Notes: generated from the letters alone by a model not told the origin. A DNA stretch of 64,000 nt from Prauserella_A sp040635515 (GCA_040635515.1 JBEYHY010000001.1:806001-870000); one strand, 5' to 3'; positions 8,654 to 17,133 are shown, counted from the first letter of the stretch. Program-made: numbers and translations.

Positions 8654-9010
8654 ATGGGAACAGTCATCCACGTCGAGATCACCGCCGACGACACCGCCCG
8701 TGCCGCGGACTTCTACGCCACCGTGCTCGGCTGGCGGAGCAGCCCCTCGCCCGTGATCGACGGCTACCTGCTCGCCGACTCCGGCGAAGGCGGCGGGATC
8801 GACGCCGCGATCATGCGGCGGGAATACCAGCCCCAGCCGGTGATCGCCTGGGTCGAGGTCGCCGACCTCGCCGGAGTGCTCGCGGCCGTCCCCGCCGCGG
8901 GAGGCAGCACGCTCGGCGAGACTCACACCATCCCCGGCGAGGGCATGGTCGCCTACATCAAGGACAGCGAGGGCAACGTGCTGGGACTGAAGCAGCCGGT
9001 CCGGGCGTGA
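8654..9010 (+). CDS. VOC family (glyoxalase/bleomycin-resistance fold) protein
   Basis: 118 residues from the ATG at 8654; the longer open frame upstream overlaps the AraC gene and is not credible. One vicinal-oxygen-chelate module: VIHVEITADDTARAADFYAT at the start, then GWRSSPSPVIDGYLL, and GEGMVAYIKDSEGNVLGLKQ at the end. It resembles small stand-alone VOC proteins that dimerise to form a metal site. AACGGCCCACGAAAGG lies 14 bp before the start. Its stop abuts that of the convergent erythromycin-esterase homologue (9010/9011). Substrate unknown. Confidence 0.82.
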   Translation: MGTVIHVEITADDTARAADFYATVLGWRSSPSPVIDGYLLADSGEGGGIDAAIMRREYQPQPVIAWVEVADLAGVLAAVPAAGGSTLGETHTIPGEGMVAYIKDSEGNVLGLKQPVRA

Positions 9011-9937
9011 TCAGCCGAGCGGGGTGACCGGCCCGAACCGGGGCACGTGAACGATCGCGGCCGCGGTCTCGGTGAGCGGGCCCGCCTCGATCCGGAAGTT
9101 CTCGTCGTCGGCGGGATCGTAGGACGGGCCGATCATCCTCGTTCGCACCGGGGTGCGAAGCCACGCGGCGACGGCGGGATCGGCCGTGCCCGGATCAGGA
9201 AGTTCCAGCAGGACCGGTCCGCCGATCCCGGCAAATGCCGATTCCAGGAAACCGGCAGGCGGGGCGGGAACGGAGAAGGGCGCGTTCCCGCCGCCCACCG
9301 TGAGCGCGGCGGCGGCGTACCCACCGCCCAGCTCGGACCTGAGTATCCCGCCCGCGTTGCGGCCGGACGTCGCGGGCGGGATCACCCTGGGGTCGGCGGG
9401 AAGCGTGTGCGCCGTCCCTCCCCAGTGGACGATCCGCTGCCCGGTCCTCTCCAGCCACGCGAGGTTGCGGCGCGCCAGGTCGCGCTCGACGTCGTCGAGG
9501 CTCGACACCTCGCCGGGCGAATCGTCGTGAACGACCGACACCGGATCGCCGGGGTTGCGGACGTTCCGGTCCCTGAGCCAGCGGATCACCTCGAGCGCCT
9601 CACAGGTGCGCAGGAAGCCCTGGCTCGCGGCCAGCAGTGCCGACGGATCGCCGTCTCCGGTGCGCACGTATCCGTCGAGTGCCGCCGCCGTGTCGTATCC
9701 GGAGTCGGTGCCCTCGATGCCGACCGCGCGGAAGCCCGCCGTTTCGACGAGGGAAGCCAGTAGCACGTGGGTCGCGAGCACCAGTTCACGGGCGTGCCGG
9801 ATCGACGTGGCGAGTCCCGCCACGTCGGCCGTCGCCAGTGCGGAAGGGAGCGCGAGCGGAGGCGCCGCCGGATCGAGGGGGAGTGGCACAGCATGCGCGC
9901 CGATCCAGTCGCGCACGGCGGTGGAGTTCACTGACAT
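9011..9937 (-). CDS. Erythromycin esterase family protein with altered catalytic motif
   Basis: 308 residues from the ATG at 9937, which has AAGGA six bases upstream; a TTG 23 codons earlier is less likely. Alignable family segments are ELVLATHVLLASLVETAGFR, VGIEGTDSGYDTAAALDGYV, RTGDGDPSAL and EALEVIRWLRDRNVRNPGD. Members of the EreA/EreB family normally carry GLGEATHG, whose Glu and His act on the macrolide lactone. Here the aligned stretch reads GLATSIRH, so both residues appear replaced. A functional macrolide esterase is therefore doubtful; it may be a related but different hydrolase or a non-catalytic paralogue. Confidence 0.75.
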   Translation of the reverse strand: MSVNSTAVRDWIGAHAVPLPLDPAAPPLALPSALATADVAGLATSIRHARELVLATHVLLASLVETAGFRAVGIEGTDSGYDTAAALDGYVRTGDGDPSALLAASQGFLRTCEALEVIRWLRDRNVRNPGDPVSVVHDDSPGEVSSLDDVERDLARRNLAWLERTGQRIVHWGGTAHTLPADPRVIPPATSGRNAGGILRSELGGGYAAAALTVGGGNAPFSVPAPPAGFLESAFAGIGGPVLLELPDPGTADPAVAAWLRTPVRTRMIGPSYDPADDENFRIEAGPLTETAAAIVHVPRFGPVTPLG

Positions 9938-10068
9938 GACGGTCCTTTCCGCGGCGGCGGGCGCGCCGTCCTGCCACCGTAGAACCTCGATCACGGTCGA
10001 GGTCAACCTGAGCCGCCCCGCTCGCTGCTCTGTCTACTGTAGACGGTGGTTCGGGTGGGCGAACCCCT

Positions 10069-10665
10069 TCATTCGCCGAGGCAGTCGGCCGTCGCGAAGG
10101 GACCGGACGCCGTCTTGGTGTCCACCTCGGTGCCGTCGACGGTGATCGTGCAGGTGACCGAGCCGCCCGCCTCTCCGGTGGTCACGCTCAGCGTCCCTCC
10201 TTTGAAGACACCCTTGTTCTCGACCTCCTTCTCCCACGGCAGTTCCTGTGCCGTCTCGCTCACCGGGTCGAGAATCTCGCCATAGAGGATGTCGACGTCC
10301 GCGGCGTCGCCGGTGACCTCGTAATGCACCGTGGCGACCCTGTTGATTTCGGCGTCGATCTCGTCGACGGCCTGCTTGACCGCGACGGCCCAGATCACGC
10401 AGATCGCGAGCCCGACCACCGACAGCACGAGCCCGGCGATGGAGAGCGCCTTGTTGGTCGCCTTTCCGTTGAGCGCCCTGAACAGGCCGATCGCGGAGAA
10501 CACGGCACCAAGGATCACCAGCGGCCAGGCAACGACGCCGATGAAGGGAATCGGCGAGAACACGAGACCGACGAGGCCGAGTACGAACCCGGTCGTACCG
10601 AGACCGTTACTCGGCTGTTGCGCCGCCGGAGTGTGTGACGGCGGGTGCGGTGCGTGCTGGGTCAC
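10069..10665 (-). CDS. DUF4190-like membrane protein with extracytoplasmic C-terminal domain
   Basis: 198 residues from the GTG at 10665, supported by GAAAGGA upstream; the longer frame reading back to 10779 is rejected. A proline/glutamine-rich cytosolic tail is followed by two membrane helices (LGTTGFVLGLVGLVFSPIPF and ALSIAGLVLSVVGLAICVIW, near residues 22-105). An outer domain of about 80 residues follows (VATVHYEVTGDAADVDILYG), resembling the MmpS-like or DUF4352-like beta domains often found with DUF4190. Function unknown. It is divergent from the first histidine kinase gene. Confidence 0.75.
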   Translation of the reverse strand: MTQHAPHPPSHTPAAQQPSNGLGTTGFVLGLVGLVFSPIPFIGVVAWPLVILGAVFSAIGLFRALNGKATNKALSIAGLVLSVVGLAICVIWAVAVKQAVDEIDAEINRVATVHYEVTGDAADVDILYGEILDPVSETAQELPWEKEVENKGVFKGGTLSVTTGEAGGSVTCTITVDGTEVDTKTASGPFATADCLGE

Positions 10666-10834
10666 GGGTGTGTCCTTTCGGGAGTACGGGAGAAGAAAAC
10701 GACGGGACGGATGTAAGCAGCGTCCGGTGGTCGCCCGCGTCGTTCGTGAGGCCCTGGCGATTACGACGAAAGTCGTCACCTCGGCCGCGCTGGCCGAGCC
10801 GATCCGCTGATGCCGGGCCGGTGGCCGCCGTCCG

Positions 10835-10847
10835 TAAGCTCCAGCAC
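10835..10847 (+). promoter_or_regulatory. Putative leaderless -10 element of a histidine kinase gene
   Basis: TAAGCT (10835-10840) sits 7 bases before the ATG of the kinase. No Shine-Dalgarno is present. The -35 side is not recognisable. Confidence 0.4.
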
Positions 10848-12050
10848 ATGAAACGCCGGGTACGGGACGTGCTGAGCACCGTGATCGCGGTCGGGGCGAG
10901 TCTGGTCAGCAGCATGTACGTCTCGGGTGCGGAGGACTACGTGCCCGGCGCCGAGACCATCGCGTTCACCTGGTGGTCGGGACTGAGCTTGCTCGCCGCG
11001 GCGGGCGCGGCCGTGATGTTGTGCTGGCGGCACACCCTGCCGGTGATCGTCACCGCCGTCGCCGTCGCGCCGCCCTTGCTGCTCGGCGCCGACTCGCTCG
11101 CCGCGCTCATCGCGCTGGCCGCGCTCGCGGCGAGCAGGAGGGACTGGGTGCTCTGGGTGGGCGGGGTGCTCGTGTTCACGGCCACCGCGCTCGCCGTGGG
11201 CAGGGACATCGGCAGGCATCCGGACGTCACCATCGCGGGCGAACTGGCCGGCCCCGGCGGCACGACCGGCAAACTGGTGTGGGCGCTCGTGCTCGCGGCG
11301 GCGCTCACCGGCGCGGCCCTGCTCGCCGGAGCCACCAAAGGCGTGCGAGGGGACCTGCGGCGGAAGGAAGCCGACGAGCAGCGGTTGCGCGCGGAGATGA
11401 CCCGCAGGGCGGAGCGCACCCGGATCGCGAGGGAGATGCACGACGTGCTCGGCCACCGGTTGTCGCTGCTGTCACTGCAGGCCGGTGCGCTGGAGGTCGG
11501 CGGGCACGCCGATCCGGAGAAGGCGGCCGAGGCCGCGCGCACGGTGCGCGGTACCGCGCGGCAGTCGCTTGAGGACCTTCGTCAGGTCATCGGTGTTCTC
11601 AGGGACGGAAAGGGATTCGCCGAGCACGAAGGCGATCCGGAACCGGCGGGGCGGGCGTTGCCCGGCCTCGCCGACATCCCGGAACTGGTGGCCAATTCCC
11701 GGCGTTCGGGGCTCACGATCAACGTGACCGTCCTGATCGACGAGGCGAGCGGCGCGCCGGAACCGCTCGGCACCGCCGCCTACCGGATCCTCCAGGAGTC
11801 GCTCACCAACGTGCTTCGGCACGCGCCTCGCGCGACAACCGAACTGACCGTGAGGGGCGGCCCCGGCGTCGGCCTCGCGCTTGAGGTCGTGAACCCGCTG
11901 CCGGAGGCGGCCCGGCCTTCACCCGGTTCCGGGACGGGGCTCACCGGGATCGCCGAACGGGTCGCGCTGCTCGGCGGGAACGTCAGCGCGGGTCCCACCG
12001 GCGAAGGCGTGTTCGCACTCAGAGCATGGCTGCCGTGGGCGCACCACTAG
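10848..12050 (+). CDS. NarL-type sensor histidine kinase
   Basis: 400 residues from the ATG at 10848. Five or six membrane helices occupy residues ~5-170. A HisKA_3 dimerisation domain follows, with the phospho-accepting His in REMHDVLGHRLSLLSLQAGA. The HATPase domain includes AYRILQESLTNVLRHAP (N box) and GSGTGLTGIAERVALLGGNV (G box). It autophosphorylates and passes phosphate to the response regulator immediately downstream. The short extracellular loops suggest membrane or intramembrane stress sensing, but the signal is unknown. First of three such pairs in the window. Confidence 0.9.
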   Translation: MKRRVRDVLSTVIAVGASLVSSMYVSGAEDYVPGAETIAFTWWSGLSLLAAAGAAVMLCWRHTLPVIVTAVAVAPPLLLGADSLAALIALAALAASRRDWVLWVGGVLVFTATALAVGRDIGRHPDVTIAGELAGPGGTTGKLVWALVLAAALTGAALLAGATKGVRGDLRRKEADEQRLRAEMTRRAERTRIAREMHDVLGHRLSLLSLQAGALEVGGHADPEKAAEAARTVRGTARQSLEDLRQVIGVLRDGKGFAEHEGDPEPAGRALPGLADIPELVANSRRSGLTINVTVLIDEASGAPEPLGTAAYRILQESLTNVLRHAPRATTELTVRGGPGVGLALEVVNPLPEAARPSPGSGTGLTGIAERVALLGGNVSAGPTGEGVFALRAWLPWAHH

Positions 12051-12059
12051 GCTGTGCGG

Positions 12060-12728
12060 GTGGATCAGCGCCCCCTGCACGTGCTGCTCGTCGATGACGA
12101 CCCTCTCGTCAGAACCGGATTGTCGATGATTCTCGGCAGCACGAGCGACATCGTCGTCGTCGCGGAGGCCGGTGACGGGGACGAGGTCGTGCCCAAGGTG
12201 GCGCTGCACGCGCCGGACGTGGTGCTGATGGACATCCGGATGCCCAGGATGGACGGGCTCGCGGCAACCGCGGCGGTGACCGCGTTGCCGAGGCCGCCGA
12301 AAGTACTGGTGCTCACCACGTACGACCTCGACGAGTACGTGTTCGACGCGCTCGCCGCAGGCGCGAGCGGTTTCCTGCTGAAAGAGGGGTCCCCACAGGA
12401 GATCGTCGACGCGGTGCGGGTGGTCGCCGCGGGTGAGGCGATGCTGTCTCCCCGCACGACACGCACGCTCATCGGTCACTTCGTGGCGGGCAGGACCAGC
12501 CCGCGCAGGCAGCGCGCGAGGGCCGCGCTCGATGTGCTCACCGAAAGGGAAAGGGAGATCGTCACGGCGGTCGCCTCGGGCAGGTCCAACGCGGAGATCG
12601 CCTCGGAGCTGTATCTCAGCGAGGCCACCGTGAAGACCCACCTCACGCGGATCTTCGCCAAGATCGACGCGGCCAACAGGGTCCAGCTGACGATCTTCGC
12701 CTACGAGGCGGGCATCGTCACGGTGTGA
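12060..12728 (+). CDS. LuxR/NarL family response regulator
   Basis: 222 residues. The receiver domain has the acidic pair in LLVDDDPLVRTGLS, the phosphorylated Asp in DVVLMDIRMPRMDG, and the conserved Lys in GFLLKEGSPQEIVDAVRVVA. The C-terminal LuxR domain reads LTEREREIVTAVASGRSNAE then ATVKTHLTRIFAKI. Two GTG starts are possible (12054, 12060). TAGGCT (12048-12053) lies six bases before 12060, so an internal leaderless promoter could drive this gene separately from the kinase, which ends only 9 bp earlier. Partner of the preceding kinase. Confidence 0.9.
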   Translation: MDQRPLHVLLVDDDPLVRTGLSMILGSTSDIVVVAEAGDGDEVVPKVALHAPDVVLMDIRMPRMDGLAATAAVTALPRPPKVLVLTTYDLDEYVFDALAAGASGFLLKEGSPQEIVDAVRVVAAGEAMLSPRTTRTLIGHFVAGRTSPRRQRARAALDVLTEREREIVTAVASGRSNAEIASELYLSEATVKTHLTRIFAKIDAANRVQLTIFAYEAGIVTV

Positions 12729-12734
12729 ACGCGC

Positions 12735-12770
12735 GGGCAGCCGGTCACCGTTGCCGGTGACCGGCTGCCC
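12735..12770. terminator. Bidirectional hairpin terminator
   Basis: A perfect 16-bp stem (GGGCAGCCGGTCACCG pairing with CGGTGACCGGCTGCCC) closes a 4-nt loop TTGC. It sits between a rightward response regulator ending at 12728 and a leftward lipoprotein gene ending at 12781, so it can serve both. No U-tract is seen, as is common in high-GC actinobacteria. Confidence 0.8.
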
Positions 12771-12780
12771 GGATGTGCCG

Positions 12781-14385
12781 TCAGCTCGCGAAGTACTGCT
12801 CGACGACCTTGGTCATGACCTCGTCGGCCTTGGCGAGCATTTCGGGATCGGATTTGCGTTCCCCCGCCAGCACTCCTCGTTCCGGGAGCAACTCGACGCC
12901 GATGTGCACGTGGCCGTGCGCCGAGACGTCGTTGTCGGGGGAAAGGTAGATGTCGTAGGAGGTCTTGCCGCTGTCGTAGAAGCTCACCGCCTGCTTGCCA
13001 CCGAACTCGGTTTCCTGTCGTCCGGTGTAGAGCGACTCGTCGGTGCCGTAGTCACCCGCCGGATAGGCCGGGCTGACGTTGACGGTCACCGCGACGCTGT
13101 GGGTCTCCTCGACGAAGATGCAGTGCGCGCCGAAGGTCAGCGGTTCGAACTCCTCACCGTAGATTTCGCGGATGGCGTCGCGGAACACGGCGCACTGGAC
13201 GCGATTGTCCTCGCCGGAGGCGTCGATGATGGCTTGCTTGCCCTGCGGCACGGTCACGTCGTCCTCGTAGGGCGCGCATTCCTCCCTGTTGTTGGGCGCG
13301 CCGAAGTGCTCGCAGGCGCCCTTTTCGCCGGTGTCCCGCTCGTCCGGTCCGTACAGCAGCGGACGCTGCACGTTGTCATTCGGCGGAGGGGCCTGGTCGA
13401 CGAGCCCGATGGCCTTCTCGGCCAGGCTGGAGGCCGCGTCGCAGTCACCGGCTTCCAGTTCGAACTCCAGATCCTTGAGATGTTCGTTGCCTGTCTGCGA
13501 GTCCGTCTGTGCCCAGGTGGCCTTGCAGCCGGAGGACTGCTGGTAGACGAACACCGTCTTGCCCGCGATGTCGGTGGGATCGCCGAGCGGCGAGTCGCCC
13601 ACCGTGTTGTAGCGCACCGACAGCACCGGCGTCTGCGAGTAGTCGCTCGGATCCGAGGGGAACGTCTCGCAGCTCGCGAACGGGTCGTAGCCCCGGTTCG
13701 GGGCGAACCGGTACTGCTCGCTCTCGTCGCCGAGCAGGGTGCGCAGGAAGGTACAGCCGTCCCACTGCGAGAACGGCCTGCTCTGCTGGTCGAGTTTCAG
13801 CGTGTCGGGGTCCTGCAACTTCTTGACGGCGGCCGTCGCGTATTCGGCGACGATGGGGCACGTGTCGGAGTCGGCGAAGGAGTAGTCGAACTCGATGCCC
13901 CTGCTGAAGCTCACCGGAATCGTGAGTATGCAGTGGTTCCGGCTCTCGCCGTAGTCCCGCAGCTCGTAGCCGGTGACGCCGCCGATGTCGACCGGTTTCC
14001 CCGTGTAGCGGGTCATGTGGTCGACAGGGGCTCCTACCTGGACGTTGAGCGGCTCGCCGCCGGGCTCGTACTCGCCCGCCGGGGTGAGCATGCAGGCGTG
14101 CGGGCCGCGCGGCGTCGCCGTCGTGCCCGGCTCCCCGATGCGTTTTTCCGCGACGTCCATGTCGAACAGCAGGCACGGGTCGAGCTGGCGCAGTGCCTCG
14201 TCGACGGCCTGGGCGTCACGAGGGTCGGGAGCGGGTCCCGGTCCCGATTCCTCGGCGGCGGGTCCACCGTCCTGCGGGGCTTCACCCGCCTTGAACGCGG
14301 TACCGCTGGTGGTCGTCGAGCAGCCTGCCACCATGAGCGCGGATGCGAACACGGAGACGGCCGCGGTCAGGATTCTCTGCCGCAT
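12781..14385 (-). CDS. DUF3558-like lipoprotein with three cysteine-paired modules
   Basis: 534 residues from the ATG at 14385, which has GGAGG upstream. A lipoprotein signal ends in the lipobox LMVAGC near residue 20. After an acidic linker, three modules resemble the actinobacterial DUF3558 domain, each with spaced cysteines: the first around LDPCLLFDMDVAEKRIGEPG, the second around FSQWDGCTFLRTLLGDESEQ, the third around GEKGACEHFGAPNNREECAP. DUF3558 proteins are surface lipoproteins of unknown role and usually have one domain, so this protein looks like a tandem expansion. The upstream region carries phased TGGCA repeats. Confidence 0.78.
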   Translation of the reverse strand: MRQRILTAAVSVFASALMVAGCSTTTSGTAFKAGEAPQDGGPAAEESGPGPAPDPRDAQAVDEALRQLDPCLLFDMDVAEKRIGEPGTTATPRGPHACMLTPAGEYEPGGEPLNVQVGAPVDHMTRYTGKPVDIGGVTGYELRDYGESRNHCILTIPVSFSRGIEFDYSFADSDTCPIVAEYATAAVKKLQDPDTLKLDQQSRPFSQWDGCTFLRTLLGDESEQYRFAPNRGYDPFASCETFPSDPSDYSQTPVLSVRYNTVGDSPLGDPTDIAGKTVFVYQQSSGCKATWAQTDSQTGNEHLKDLEFELEAGDCDAASSLAEKAIGLVDQAPPPNDNVQRPLLYGPDERDTGEKGACEHFGAPNNREECAPYEDDVTVPQGKQAIIDASGEDNRVQCAVFRDAIREIYGEEFEPLTFGAHCIFVEETHSVAVTVNVSPAYPAGDYGTDESLYTGRQETEFGGKQAVSFYDSGKTSYDIYLSPDNDVSAHGHVHIGVELLPERGVLAGERKSDPEMLAKADEVMTKVVEQYFAS

Positions 14386-14707
14386 GGTCTTTTTCCTCCC
14401 CAGGAGAACTGTGGGGGACCTTAACAATCGGAAATATGTCCTCGGAAACGGGTCCGGGATTTCCGGATCGAGTCACCGGGGCTGTTTTCCGAGGTGGCAG
14501 TACCGTGGCACTTGGGTGGCAGTTCGGTGGCAATCCAGTGGTGCCACCCGGTTGCCGATATTGCCGAATGTCGGTGAAGGCGTGATTTCCCGCCCGGCGG
14601 GAAATGCGTTCCCTGCTCATTCGGCGTGCGTTCTCGGATTCGCCGCGACCGGGCCGGACCGGAAAACGACTTGTCCGGTTCCGGTACTCGTGGGCAGTAT
14701 GGGCGTG
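14386..14707. other. 322-bp divergent intergenic region with phased repeats
   Basis: No credible gene is seen here. It holds the promoters of the leftward lipoprotein gene and the rightward flavin monooxygenase gene, the 11-bp-spaced TGGCA series (14495-14547), and a further TTGCCGATATTGCCGA stretch near 14552-14567. Confidence 0.6.
14495..14547. promoter_or_regulatory. TGGCA direct repeats phased at exactly 11 bp
   Basis: TGGCA begins at 14495, 14506, 14517 and 14528, and TGGTG at 14539, each step exactly 11 bp; the series ends in the palindrome GTGGTGCCAC. As heptamers the sites read GTGGCA plus one base. Direct heptamers at 11-bp steps are the known binding pattern of SARP-family regulators. 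The exact protein is unknown. Confidence 0.6.
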
Positions 14708-15763
14708 ATGGAGCAGGTGATCGTCATCGGAGCGGGCCAGTCGGGCATCGCCGCGGCGGGTGCGTTGCGCGAAAGAGGGCTGCACCCGCTGGTGCTGACG
14801 GCAGGTGACGAGCCGGCGGGCGCGTGGCCGGATTACTACGACTCCCTCAAGGTGTTCACCCCGGCCTGGTTCAACGCACTGCCAGGGCACCCGTTTCCGG
14901 GTGACCCGCTCCGCTATCCGCACAGGGACGAGGTCGCGGGCTACCTGCGTTCCTGCGCGGCGCGGCTCGACTGCGAGATCAGAACCGGGCAACTGGTCAC
15001 CGAGGTCACCAGGCAGGAGACCGGCTACCGCGTGCTGACGGCAGGGGGCGCCGAACTGCGTGCGCTGGCCGTCGTCGCGGCGACCGGTCAGTTCACCAAC
15101 CCGCACCGGCCGAGTCTTCCCGCGCTCGCCGGATACACGGGCAGCGTTCTGCACTCCGCCGACTACCGGGGGCCGGAACCCTTCGCGGGCAAGCGGATCG
15201 TGGTGGTCGGCGCCGGCAACTCCGCCGTGCAGATCGCCGTCGAACTCGCCCAGCGGGCCAGGGGAGCCGAGGTGACGCTGGCCAGCCGAGGCCCCGTCCA
15301 CTACGCGACGAACGAGCCGGTTCCGGGCGATTCCCGGTTCTGGCCGGTGCTCGCCGCGGCGGCGAAGCTGCCGCTGGGCAGGTTCCTCAAGCCGGGAAGC
15401 ATCCCGGTCATCGACACCGACGGCTACCGCGCGGCGATCGACGCGGGCAAGCCAGACCGCAGGGAGATGTTCACCGGCGCGAGCGGCAGCAAACTGGAGT
15501 GGAAGGGAAGGGAACCCGAGGACGTCGACGTCGTGCTCCTGGCCACCGGGTACCGGCCGGCGCTCGACTACCTTCGCCCGCTCGGCACGTTCGGCGCCAC
15601 CGGCATCCCCCCGCATCGCGGCGGGCTGTCCCGGACGCACAGGGGGCTGGCCTTCGTCGGGCTCGACTACCAGCGCACCATTCTGTCCGCGACGCTGCAC
15701 GGGGCCGGTGCCGACGCGGCGTACGTCGCGAAGCGGCTGCGCCCCGCGGGCCCGCGCCGGTGA
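14708..15763 (+). CDS. Flavin-containing monooxygenase-like FAD/NAD(P) oxidoreductase
   Basis: 351 residues from the ATG at 14708; an in-frame ATG at 14699 is equally possible as neither has a clear ribosome site. The FAD-binding motif is VIVIGAGQSGIAAAGALRER. The NADPH-binding motif is KRIVVVGAGNSAVQIAVELA near residue 165. LLATGYRPALDYLRPL near the end is the usual ATG segment of this family. It probably hydroxylates or oxidises a small nucleophile such as an amine or sulfide; the substrate is not predictable. It stands alone, with phased repeats upstream. Confidence 0.85.
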   Translation: MEQVIVIGAGQSGIAAAGALRERGLHPLVLTAGDEPAGAWPDYYDSLKVFTPAWFNALPGHPFPGDPLRYPHRDEVAGYLRSCAARLDCEIRTGQLVTEVTRQETGYRVLTAGGAELRALAVVAATGQFTNPHRPSLPALAGYTGSVLHSADYRGPEPFAGKRIVVVGAGNSAVQIAVELAQRARGAEVTLASRGPVHYATNEPVPGDSRFWPVLAAAAKLPLGRFLKPGSIPVIDTDGYRAAIDAGKPDRREMFTGASGSKLEWKGREPEDVDVVLLATGYRPALDYLRPLGTFGATGIPPHRGGLSRTHRGLAFVGLDYQRTILSATLHGAGADAAYVAKRLRPAGPRR

Positions 15764-15788
15764 CCCGTCCGTGATCCCCTAGGGGCGG

Positions 15789-15840
15789 GTACGTCGACGT
15801 ACGTATCCGACCGTCGCTTTCGCACGGACGACAACGTCCG
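15789..15840. promoter_or_regulatory. Palindrome pair upstream of a membrane-protein operon
   Basis: A perfect 14-bp palindrome GTACGTCGACGTAC (15789-15802) is followed by the inverted repeat CGGACG-ACAA-CGTCCG (15825-15840). Both lie 80-130 bp before the operon start at 15920. They look like operator sites; no cognate regulator is adjacent. Confidence 0.4.
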
Positions 15841-15919
15841 TTCCGCTGCCTAATGTCGGAACCGTTCGGAGGTCACCGGCCTCCGGTGCATCCGTTTCCG
15901 TGTTCTGACAGGGGTATCT

Positions 15920-16441
15920 GTGCGAGACAGATTCACGTTCGTGTGGTCGCTGGGTTACGTGTGGGTGGCGATGGTCGCCTTCGGAGGGATCCTCGTCGAC
16001 AGCATCGTCATCTATCCCAACGTGTTCCACGACCCGCCGGGCTCGCTGGAAGGTTCGATGGACTTCTTCCGCGTCACCGGCCCCGCCGATCTCTTCCCGC
16101 CGCTCGGCGCCGCGACCGTCATCGCGGGCGCGGTGACCCTGGTCCTGGTGTGGCGCACCGCGGCAAGGCTGTGGATCGGGGGCAGCATGCTGACTCTGGT
16201 GCTCGGCGAGTTCCTGTTCTCGATGCTCTTTTTCTGGCCACGCAACGACATCATGTTCGAGGAGGGGCTCGCGGTCCACTCCGTGGAGTTCCTGCGCGAA
16301 ACCGCGGCCCAGTTCCAGGCGGGACATTGGGTACGGCTCGCGATGAGCGGTGTGACGGCGACACTCGTGCTCATCGGTTTCCTGCGCTACCACCGCGACC
16401 GTGTCATCGCCGCGACCGAACAGAAGCTGGTGACGACATGA
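15920..16441 (+). CDS. Four-helix integral membrane protein (DUF1772-like)
   Basis: 173 residues from GTG, with AGGGG six bases upstream. Four hydrophobic segments are visible: VAMVAFGGILVDSIVIYPNV, PPLGAATVIAGAVTLVLVWR, MLTLVLGEFLFSMLFFWPRN and VRLAMSGVTATLVLIGFLRY. Long conserved-looking loops (FHDPPGSLEGSMDFFRVTGP and MFEEGLAVHSVEFLRETAAQ) lie between them. The layout resembles DUF1772/anthrone-oxygenase-like membrane proteins, but I cannot assign a function. Its stop overlaps the next gene's ATG (ATGA), so the two are coupled. Confidence 0.75.
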   Translation: MRDRFTFVWSLGYVWVAMVAFGGILVDSIVIYPNVFHDPPGSLEGSMDFFRVTGPADLFPPLGAATVIAGAVTLVLVWRTAARLWIGGSMLTLVLGEFLFSMLFFWPRNDIMFEEGLAVHSVEFLRETAAQFQAGHWVRLAMSGVTATLVLIGFLRYHRDRVIAATEQKLVTT

Positions 16442-16911
16442 GTGCGAAGAAGAGGCTGCTCGGCAAGGAAACGCTGGGACTGTCCTTCGGTGCGATGGCA
16501 GGACTCGCGCTCGTCGGAGTACCCAGGGTAGTCGCCCACGACCTCGCACTCGTGGGCTCGGCGGTGAACTCGGTGCTCGTGTTCGTCCCGCTCGCCGTGT
16601 GGCTCGCGGTCGTGCTGTGGCGGCGGGTGCCCAACCCGTTTCTCACCTTGACGGTCATCGGCGTGTACTACGGCGTCCTGCTCGCCGTCGTCCATCAGAT
16701 ACTGTGGACGGAGGCGTTCGAAGGTGATCCGCCCGCGCTGGGCGGCAACCTCGCCGGTGCGCTGTCCGGGCCGATGGAAGCGTTGGTGTTGCGAGGATTC
16801 GCGTTCCTCAGCAGCCTGGGGACCGGGGCCGCCGTAGGTGCCGCGACCGGCCTCGTCGCATGGCTGCTCGCCAAGGCGGTGCCGGCCTTCCGGCCCCATT
16901 CGAGAACCTGA
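16438..16911 (+). CDS. Hypothetical integral membrane protein
   Basis: 157 residues. Four likely membrane helices: LGLSFGAMAGLALVGVPRVV, SVLVFVPLAVWLAVVLWRRV, LTVIGVYYGVLLAVVHQILW and GTGAAVGAATGLVAWLLAKA. The ATG overlaps the stop of the preceding membrane gene, so the two probably make one complex or act together. I do not recognise a family. A 21-bp repeat array begins 11 bp after its stop. Confidence 0.72.
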   Translation: MSAKKRLLGKETLGLSFGAMAGLALVGVPRVVAHDLALVGSAVNSVLVFVPLAVWLAVVLWRRVPNPFLTLTVIGVYYGVLLAVVHQILWTEAFEGDPPALGGNLAGALSGPMEALVLRGFAFLSSLGTGAAVGAATGLVAWLLAKAVPAFRPHSRT

Positions 16912-16922
16912 GCGGCCCCGCC

Positions 16923-17005
16923 CGCGAGTCCCGCACTCAGCCCGCCGAGATCCGCGTTCAGGCCGCCGAGATCCGCACTCGGGACATCGAGATCCGCATT
17001 CGGTG
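16923..17005 (+). repeat. 3'-end repeat array A (cap plus three 21-bp units)
   Basis: Cap CGCGAGTCCCGCACTCAGCC, then three 21-bp units whose shared core is GAGATCCGC. It starts 11 bp after the stop of the rightward membrane gene and runs in the same sense. See arrays B-F. Confidence 0.85.
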
Positions 17006-17133
17006 TGGTGAGCACTGGCCCGGGAGCCGGGAACGCGCCGGCCCCGGGACGGCCGCCATCACGGGCGGTGACCCGCTCGGTGCGTGCTGCTAGCGTGAAG
17101 CGTTCCCGTGGTGTCCGGTCGAGGGGGAGGCGG

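Noticed and set aside
9011..9937. Functional macrolide-resistance esterase
   Set aside because: The aligned catalytic motif lacks the expected Glu and His, so resistance cannot be claimed from sequence.
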